From positions 372,001 through 436,000 of the forward strand of contig NZ_LVEG02000005.1 in the NCBI RefSeq assembly GCF_001614315.2: a stretch of 64,000 nt of DNA. The letters are read 5' to 3'. Of this stretch, positions 60,268-64,000 are shown one piece after another. Each line of letters begins with the position of its first letter. Within the stretch, counting starts at the first letter, position 1. The notes under the pieces are model-generated. The model was not told the DNA's origin. It worked only from the letters and a program-made list of their open reading frames with translations, and ran no database searches. This DNA comes from Halofilum ochraceum. Its GTDB lineage: Bacteria > Pseudomonadota > Gammaproteobacteria > XJ16 > Halofilaceae. A program made the translations under genes and the position numbers.

Positions 60268-60327
60268 GGCTAACGACGACGCTCAGCCGCGCGGCTTTTC
60301 CGCGTCGGCTGCAGCGTATTGTTGGGT
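60268..60327 (-). repeat. attC site 2
   Basis: On the minus strand ACCCAAC (R'', matches RYYYAAC), AATACGCTGCAGCCGACGC, loop GGAAAAGCC, GCGCGGCTGAGCGTC and GTTAGCC (R'). L'' ACGCT(G)CAG and L' CTGAGCGT pair with an extrahelical base. 60 bases; the clearest attC of the array. Confidence 0.93.
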
Positions 60328-60346
60328 TGTACTGCCGCGAAGTTAT

Positions 60347-60898
60347 CTACCACGGTCGTCGCCCCGTTTCCGCTTCGACGCGATCGGCAGCGATCTCATC
60401 AAGCTTGCTCGCCAACCTCTCTGCGAAATCGCGCCAAGCGGTCAATGTCTGCTTCCTCACGATCCGAGAACCGCCGTGTGCTAGCTGGTTCCGTGCCTTT
60501 GAGAGGTTGCGCAGCCGCTCTTGGACTTTGGCGTTTGAACATTTCTGCCACCGCATCTTTCGGTGACTCATCACCCATGGAACACCCAAATAGAAATACA
60601 GGGTATTTACCTGGTGCACGTTAGCGTTGTTGTTGCGCCGGCTCGTGTGCTCTTTCAACTCGGTCCTGTCGCCGACCGGAATGTGTTGGTATAGCTCGTC
60701 CACTGCTAATTCGTAGAGCTCTTCAAGGAAACCTTCCAATAGCGCCGACAAAAGCACAGTGCCGCCGGATATTACTGCGGCTCCCTTTTGCCTTGCTGGA
60801 CGGCCGGCGCCTGTAGGGCAGATAGCGTCTCTCGCTGCGACTATCTCGTCGACCTCCTGTAGACGGTGCTTGAATTTGGTAAGAGGGACCGACGACAT
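60347..60898 (-). CDS. HEPN-domain protein (MAE_28990-like), integron cassette gene
   Basis: A 183-residue all-helical protein with the HEPN ribonuclease motif R-x4-H in LSKARNQLAHGGS (about residues 142-147). An acidic helix with SALLEGFLEELYELAVDELY and a TLYFYLGVPWVMSHRKMRW segment are typical of the MAE_28990/RiboL-PSP-HEPN group, which occurs in toxin and antiphage contexts. Catalytic Arg and His are intact. Its position in a cassette next to other small unknown genes suggests a defence or addiction role. Start at 60896-60898 chosen for AAGGA six bases upstream. Confidence 0.8.
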   Translation of the reverse strand: MSSVPLTKFKHRLQEVDEIVAARDAICPTGAGRPARQKGAAVISGGTVLLSALLEGFLEELYELAVDELYQHIPVGDRTELKEHTSRRNNNANVHQVNTLYFYLGVPWVMSHRKMRWQKCSNAKVQERLRNLSKARNQLAHGGSRIVRKQTLTAWRDFAERLASKLDEIAADRVEAETGRRPW

Positions 60899-60950
60899 CT
60901 GCATCCTTCCATGTTTTCAGCGAAACGAATTCTGACGGCAACGATCCACA

Positions 60951-61031
60951 ATCCAACGGTTTGCTTGAGCCGCGGCTCACGATGGAGCGAAGCGGAAGGG
61001 CGAGCCGTCGGCCTCCAAGCAATTGTTAGGG
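60951..61031 (-). repeat. attC site 1 (closest to attI)
   Basis: On the minus strand CCCTAAC (R''), AATTGCTTGGAG, a GC-rich central region, CTCAAGCAAACC and GTTGGAT (R', exact GTTRRRY). L'' TTGCTTG(G)AG pairs with CTCAAGCAA with one unpaired G. 81 bases. Confidence 0.92.
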
Positions 61032-61466
61032 TTTGTTTCCAGCATGCAACCGCCGCGCGCGTTCAAGGCGCTCCTTTAGCTTACTTGGACCAGCGCCGGG
61101 CGCCTTTGGCTGCGCTTCGTAACGTTCGAGAATTTCAATCTCATCGGCTATTCGCTTCTCTTTCCGATAAATAATGGCAAGTTGCTCGTAATACCAAGGC
61201 GCCACTCCCCAACCCTGCCCTGCGGTCTTCGACTCAGACTCGGTGGCCCGGACCAGATTCATAAGGAGCTCGATTGCCTCCTCGTGCCGTCTTTCGCGTT
61301 TGAGCTGCTTAACCCGCTCGACATAATCTGTGTAGTGACCGCCGTCGTGCGATCCGGCCGCACGAATCCTAGCCTGCTCTGCATTGAACTGTTCTACAAT
61401 CTCGCTTGCGGCGGATGCAGGTTCTTTGCGTTGCCCTCTCGCCAGCAATTTTCGAAGGAAATTCAT
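61026..61466 (-). CDS. TPR-like protein, first integron cassette gene
   Basis: A 146-residue soluble helical protein. The middle (about 50-125: VKQLKRERRHEEAIELLMNLVRATESESKTAG ... APWYYEQLAIIYRKEKRIADEIEILERY) resembles two degenerate TPR motifs, suggesting protein-protein contact. The N-terminus MNFLRKLLARGQRKEPAS is basic and amphipathic. No catalytic residues are evident. Being first behind attI, it is the cassette best placed for expression from the cassette promoter. AGGTAGGTGAT precedes the ATG. Confidence 0.8.
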   Translation of the reverse strand: MNFLRKLLARGQRKEPASAASEIVEQFNAEQARIRAAGSHDGGHYTDYVERVKQLKRERRHEEAIELLMNLVRATESESKTAGQGWGVAPWYYEQLAIIYRKEKRIADEIEILERYEAQPKAPGAGPSKLKERLERARRLHAGNKP

Positions 61467-61479
61467 ATCACCTACCTAG

Positions 61480-61486
61480 CCCTAAC
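61480..61486 (-). other. attI-like recombination core
   Basis: On the minus strand the first cassette is preceded by GTTAGGG in the context TACCTGTTAGGGCTAGG. It has no paired R'' or stem, as expected for attI rather than attC. It sits between the array and the integrase gene. The last base differs from GTTRRRY. Confidence 0.7.
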
Positions 61487-61651
61487 AGGTACTAGCCGGC
61501 GATTGGGCGTGATTAAACACGGCATATCGCCGTCGATCATGAATTGATCTTCCCTGCACGAAGCATCGCCGTACCCGCCAGCCCAAGCCTTGCGCGGCCC
61601 CCGCACTCTGCCCTCTCTGCATGATAGACGGCGCCCCGCCGCCTATCCCGC

Positions 61652-61693
61652 TTGCACCGCACGATTCTGCCGATATACTGTTTATTTGTACAG
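61652..61693 (+). promoter_or_regulatory. Integrase promoter with LexA (SOS) box
   Basis: TTGCAC (61652-61657), 16 bases, TATACT (61674-61679) form a sigma-70 promoter for the integrase. Overlapping its -10 is CTGTTTATTTGTACAG (61678-61693), an exact CTGT-N8-ACAG LexA box. SOS control is known for many integron integrases, and the site is kept here although the gene is broken. Confidence 0.85.
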
Positions 61694-61701
61694 CACTGCA
61701 A
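61672..61701 (-). promoter_or_regulatory. Candidate cassette promoter (Pc) facing the array
   Basis: On the minus strand TTGCAG (61701-61696), 18 bases, TATATC (61677-61672) point toward attI and the cassettes. It overlaps the integrase promoter and LexA box in opposite orientation. Spacing is one over the optimum, so the call is tentative. Confidence 0.4.
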
Positions 61702-61712
61702 GGGAGGGCAGT

Positions 61713-62346
61713 ATGAGCGGCAAGACCAGTCGGTCTCCTTTCATTGACGAAGTGCGCGCGGCGATCCGTGAGCGCCACTACAGCATCCGCACCGAGCGCG
61801 CCTACATGGACTAAATCCGGCGCTTCATTCTCTATCACGAGAAGCGCCATCCCCGGGATATGGGCGAACCCGAGGTCGCGGCCTTTCTCACCCATCTGGC
61901 GATCGATGGACAGGTCGCCGCGGCGACACAGAACCAGGCGCCGAATGCACTGGCGCGGAAGTATCCGAATGCCGCGTTTGATTGGGGTTGGCAGTATGTT
62001 TTTCCCGCCGAGCGGATCAGTCTCGATCCGCGCTCGGGTATGCGGCGTCGGCATCGCGTCGGCATCGCGTCGGCATCACGTCGGAGAGACGGCGATGCAG
62101 AAGGCGGTTCGCGCCGCGGCGCGCGCCGCCGGGATCGAGCGGCCGGCGAGTTGTCATACGCTGCGGCATTCGTTTGCCACGCACCTGCTGGAGGGTGGCG
62201 CCGATATCCGGACGGTGCAGGAGCAGCTGGGGCATGCGGATGTGCGTACGACGCAGATCTACACGCATGTGATCGAGCGCGGTGGGCGTGGGGTGAAGAG
62301 TCCGCTCGGTCGTGTGCTTGCGGGGATGCGGCCTGCATCCGTTTGA
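61713..62346 (+). pseudogene. intI: Integron integrase, inactivated
   Basis: The reading frame begins [32 protein letters not shown] at an ATG with GAGGGCAGT upstream. It then shows three lesions. A TAA replaces the Trp codon at 61812-61814. About 130 residues, including the first catalytic Arg box, are missing between NQAPNAL and ARKYPNA (near 61940). Three copies of an 11-bp GTCGGCATCGC-type unit at about 62045-62080 add 22 bases and shift the frame. Remaining parts are diagnostic: the integron-specific segment [32 protein letters not shown] and [14 protein letters not shown] with the catalytic Tyr. Confidence 0.93.
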
Positions 62347-62570
62347 ACGCGGCGGTGGGCGTTGGGTGTGTGACTGCCGGTTGGTTTCCATACCTTTTTG
62401 CCGGGTTCGGGTGTGGTCGATCGGGTCGGCCATGCCCGGTTGGTTGTTCTGGGTGATCCTGGCAGGTGTGGGGGTGGGCGTCCAGGTGGGGTGGGATGCC
62501 TAGTGGAGGTCTGATTTTGGGGAATTGTGTTGGCGTGGTTTGTGGGTTGTTGTTTTTGAGGCGTTGATCT

Positions 62571-62668
62571 GTCGGGCTGGAAGCCCGACCTACGGCCTTT
62601 TTTGTTGTGGGGGTGGGTGTTTTTTTTGGTTGCTGTTGTTGGGCGTGGTTTTTCGCGAGCGAGCTCGC
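62571..62668. repeat. Two REP-like palindromes
   Basis: GTCGGGCTGGAAGCCCGAC followed by CTACGG (62571-62596), and GCGAGCGAGCTCGC followed by TCCTAC (62655-62674), are stem-loops of two REP types. They lie in the 346-base gap after the integrase pseudogene, which otherwise holds T/G-rich sequence without a gene. The second matches the type seen at 10.19 and 10.34 kb. Confidence 0.7.
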
Positions 62669-62692
62669 TCCTACAGGGGCGTGGAACGGGGT

Positions 62693-63421
62693 TCAGGTGG
62701 TTAGGGTCTGGAGGATTCTTGCGACTTTGTTCATGCCGGTTTTCAGGTGGCCGCGGATTTCTTCGAGGCTGATTTCTTTGTCGGTTTTGCCGCCGGCGGG
62801 GTTTACGACTACGGCGAGGCAGGCGTAGGGAATGTTGAGTTCTCTGGCCAGGGCCGCTTCGGGCATTCCGGTCATGCCTACGATGGTGCAGCCGTCGCGT
62901 TCGAGGCGTTGGATTTCGGCGGCGGTTTCCAGGCGCGGGCCCTGGGTAGCGGCGTAGCAGCCGCCGTCGGTCGCCGGAATGTCGGCTTGTTGTGCGGCTT
63001 CGAGCAGGGACTGGCGGACGGACTGGCTGTAGGGCCAGGTGAAGTCGATGTGTTCGACCTCGGCGCCCTCGCCTTCGAAGAAGGTGGACGGGCGCCCCCA
63101 AGTGTAGTCGATGAGCTGGTCGGGGATGACGATGCCGCCCGGCCCGGGTTGTTCGGGGATGCCGCCTACGGCGGCTACGGCAACGATGCGGTCGACGCCG
63201 GCGTCCGCGAGTGCGCGCAGGTTGGCGCGGTAGTTGATCTCATGCGGGGCGACGGAGTGGTCGTGGCCGTGGCGTGGGAGGAAGGCGACCCGGGTGTTTT
63301 CGATTGTTCCGGTAACGAGGCCGGCCGAGGGGGTGCCCCAGGGGGTGGTCGGGGCGTGTTCCATGCGGCCCTGGATGAGGTCGAGTTGGTCGAGGCCGGT
63401 GCCGCCGATGATGCCCAGCAT
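62693..63421 (-). CDS. S-methyl-5'-thioinosine/6-oxopurine nucleoside phosphorylase (MTAP family)
   Basis: A 242-residue PNP/MTAP-family phosphorylase. It has the N-terminus MLGIIGGTGLD, the phosphate-site FLPRHGHDHSVAPHEINYRANL, QGPRLETAAEI, VGMTGMPEAALARELNIPYACLAVVVNPAGGK. Asn in VVNPAGG replaces the Asp of adenosine-type MTAP and favours 6-oxopurines, as in the S-methyl-5'-thioinosine phosphorylase of Pseudomonas. It would salvage the purine from deaminated methylthioadenosine. It lies downstream of the phosphoribosyltransferase gene on the same strand. Confidence 0.88.
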   Translation of the reverse strand: MLGIIGGTGLDQLDLIQGRMEHAPTTPWGTPSAGLVTGTIENTRVAFLPRHGHDHSVAPHEINYRANLRALADAGVDRIVAVAAVGGIPEQPGPGGIVIPDQLIDYTWGRPSTFFEGEGAEVEHIDFTWPYSQSVRQSLLEAAQQADIPATDGGCYAATQGPRLETAAEIQRLERDGCTIVGMTGMPEAALARELNIPYACLAVVVNPAGGKTDKEISLEEIRGHLKTGMNKVARILQTLTT

Positions 63422-63478
63422 TTTTTGTCGTCCCGTCGTGCGCGCGTGAAGGTGTGGAATTATGACGTGTTGTTGATG

Positions 63479-63501
63479 TCGGGTTAAAACCCGACCTACG
63501 G
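63479..63501. repeat. REP-like palindrome
   Basis: GTCGGGTTAAAACCCGACC followed by TACGG, the same unit as at 62571, with TTAAAA loop. It lies in the 173-base gap between the two purine-salvage genes. Confidence 0.7.
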
Positions 63502-63594
63502 TGGTTTGGGTGCACGTTCGATCCGGGTCCCGTCGTGCGTCGATGCGGCGGTGTTGGTGGGTGTCGGATCCGTGATGTTGGTGCGGGTCAGATT

Positions 63595-64000
63595 CTATTC
63601 CGGCAGGGCGTAGATGCCGGGGGCGTTGCGGTGCCAGCCGTGGTAGTCCATGCCGTAGCCGAAGACGTAGCGGTCGGGAATCTCGAGGCCGATGAAGTCG
63701 GCATGGGCTTCGGGGGTTTTGCGGTCGTGGTGTTTGTTGACGAGTACGGCGGCGCGGACTTCGGCGGCGCCCTGTTCGTTGCACCAGGCTTCGACGGCGG
63801 CGAGGGAGTGGCCTTCGTCGAGGATGTCGTCGATGATCAGTACCCGCCGGCCCTTGAGCGGTGTGCGCGGTGAGGCGAACCACTCGAGGTCGTGGCCGCG
63901 GGTGGTGTTGCGGTAGCGCGTGACGTGGATCGAGTCGAGCTGCAGCGGTGCATGCACGCGCGGCAGCAGCATGCCGGTGGTGACGATCGCGCCCTGCAGC
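63595..64000 (-). CDS. Hypoxanthine-guanine phosphoribosyltransferase, C-terminal part (cut by window edge)
   Basis: The C-terminal 134 residues of a purine phosphoribosyltransferase; the N-terminus lies beyond the right edge. The PRPP-binding VLIIDDILDEGHS (residues about 45-57 of the visible part) and the IPDRYVFGYGMDYHGWHRNAPGIY closing region identify the hypoxanthine/guanine type. It would convert the hypoxanthine released by the adjacent phosphorylase into IMP. Confidence 0.88.
   Translation of the reverse strand, partial: LQGAIVTTGMLLPRVHAPLQLDSIHVTRYRNTTRGHDLEWFASPRTPLKGRRVLIIDDILDEGHSLAAVEAWCNEQGAAEVRAAVLVNKHHDRKTPEAHADFIGLEIPDRYVFGYGMDYHGWHRNAPGIYALPE

Larger units (their letters stand above)
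57246..62346 (-). mobile_element. Chromosomal integron with cassette array and dead integrase
   Basis: Seven small minus-strand genes are separated by attC sites and run away from an attI-like core and a divergently transcribed integron integrase pseudogene. The stop codon of five cassette genes lies inside the R'' box (TAAC) of the following attC. Five attC sites are well formed (60-81 bases), one is a remnant at the distal end, and the junction between the genes ending at 57785 and starting at 57681 has none. The integrase is inactivated, so the array is presumably frozen unless served by another integrase. Confidence 0.9.

Noticed and set aside
61744-62346. Intact recombinase gene in the shifted frame
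   Set aside because: The frame contains only the C-terminal third of the integrase after the repeat-induced shift. The upstream part of the same frame is unrelated sequence.

Overview
This is a GC-rich chromosomal window from a gammaproteobacterium. The order surE-pcm-yqaA-nlpD-rpoS, together with scpA-scpB, metZ, sixA and an S-methylthioinosine-type phosphorylase next to a hypoxanthine phosphoribosyltransferase, fits the Chromatiales/Ectothiorhodospiraceae-like part of the class. Two betaine/osmoprotectant uptake systems hint at a salt-exposed lifestyle. The lineage call is inference from gene content. Both window edges cut genes: hom on the left and the phosphoribosyltransferase on the right.

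Layout. 1-8.5 kb: hom and alaC (overlapping), a hemolysin III-like membrane protein, an Mth938-like protein, then a stationary-phase block on the minus strand (surE, pcm, yqaA-like, nlpD and two tandem rpoS genes). 8.7-13 kb: a sodium:solute symporter whose C-terminus runs into a dispersed repeat, an Smr protein, a phosphoesterase-like protein and a periplasmic cupredoxin. 13-20 kb: sixA, scpB, scpA, trpS (with an iron-sulfur-type Cys motif), a YciO-type protein, YciI, a lipoprotein parvulin, and metZ behind a SAM-II riboswitch. 20.6-24.1 kb: an osmoprotectant ABC importer. 24.4-28.4 kb: an unusual cluster made of a large tubulin-tyrosine-ligase-like/PqqD/degenerate HprK-like protein, a DoxX protein, a small membrane protein with an acidic Gly-Glu-Ala-Glu repeat tail ending in Tyr, and another small membrane protein. 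This is the best candidate for an undescribed peptide- or protein-modifying system.

30-41 kb: an 11-gene minus-strand cluster combining a polyamine-type ABC importer with an aminotransferase, a beta-keto acid cleavage enzyme, a deacetylase-fold amidohydrolase, an FAD amine oxidase, an M20 deacylase, RidA and a thioesterase, with a divergent LysR regulator. It looks like import and catabolism of an acylated amine or amino acid. 42-48.5 kb: an RND efflux pair, an EamA exporter and a ProX-type binding protein. 49-56.7 kb: assorted membrane proteins, a cupin, a DUF4397 lipoprotein, DUF2058, DedA, a TauD-type dioxygenase behind a TetR-like palindrome, and a CPA2 antiporter.

57.2-62.3 kb: a chromosomal integron. 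Five well-formed attC sites and one attC remnant separate small minus-strand cassette genes (TPR-like, HEPN, membrane proteins, cold-shock/DUF1294, glyoxalase-like). The array leads to an attI-like core, a LexA box and a divergently transcribed integron integrase. The integrase is dead: it carries a nonsense codon, an internal deletion and a 22-bp repeat expansion. 62.5-64 kb: REP-like repeats and purine salvage genes. REP/BIME-like palindromes recur at 10.1-10.4, 24.3, 37.9, 62.6 and 63.5 kb. No CRISPR array, tRNA or rRNA gene was found.
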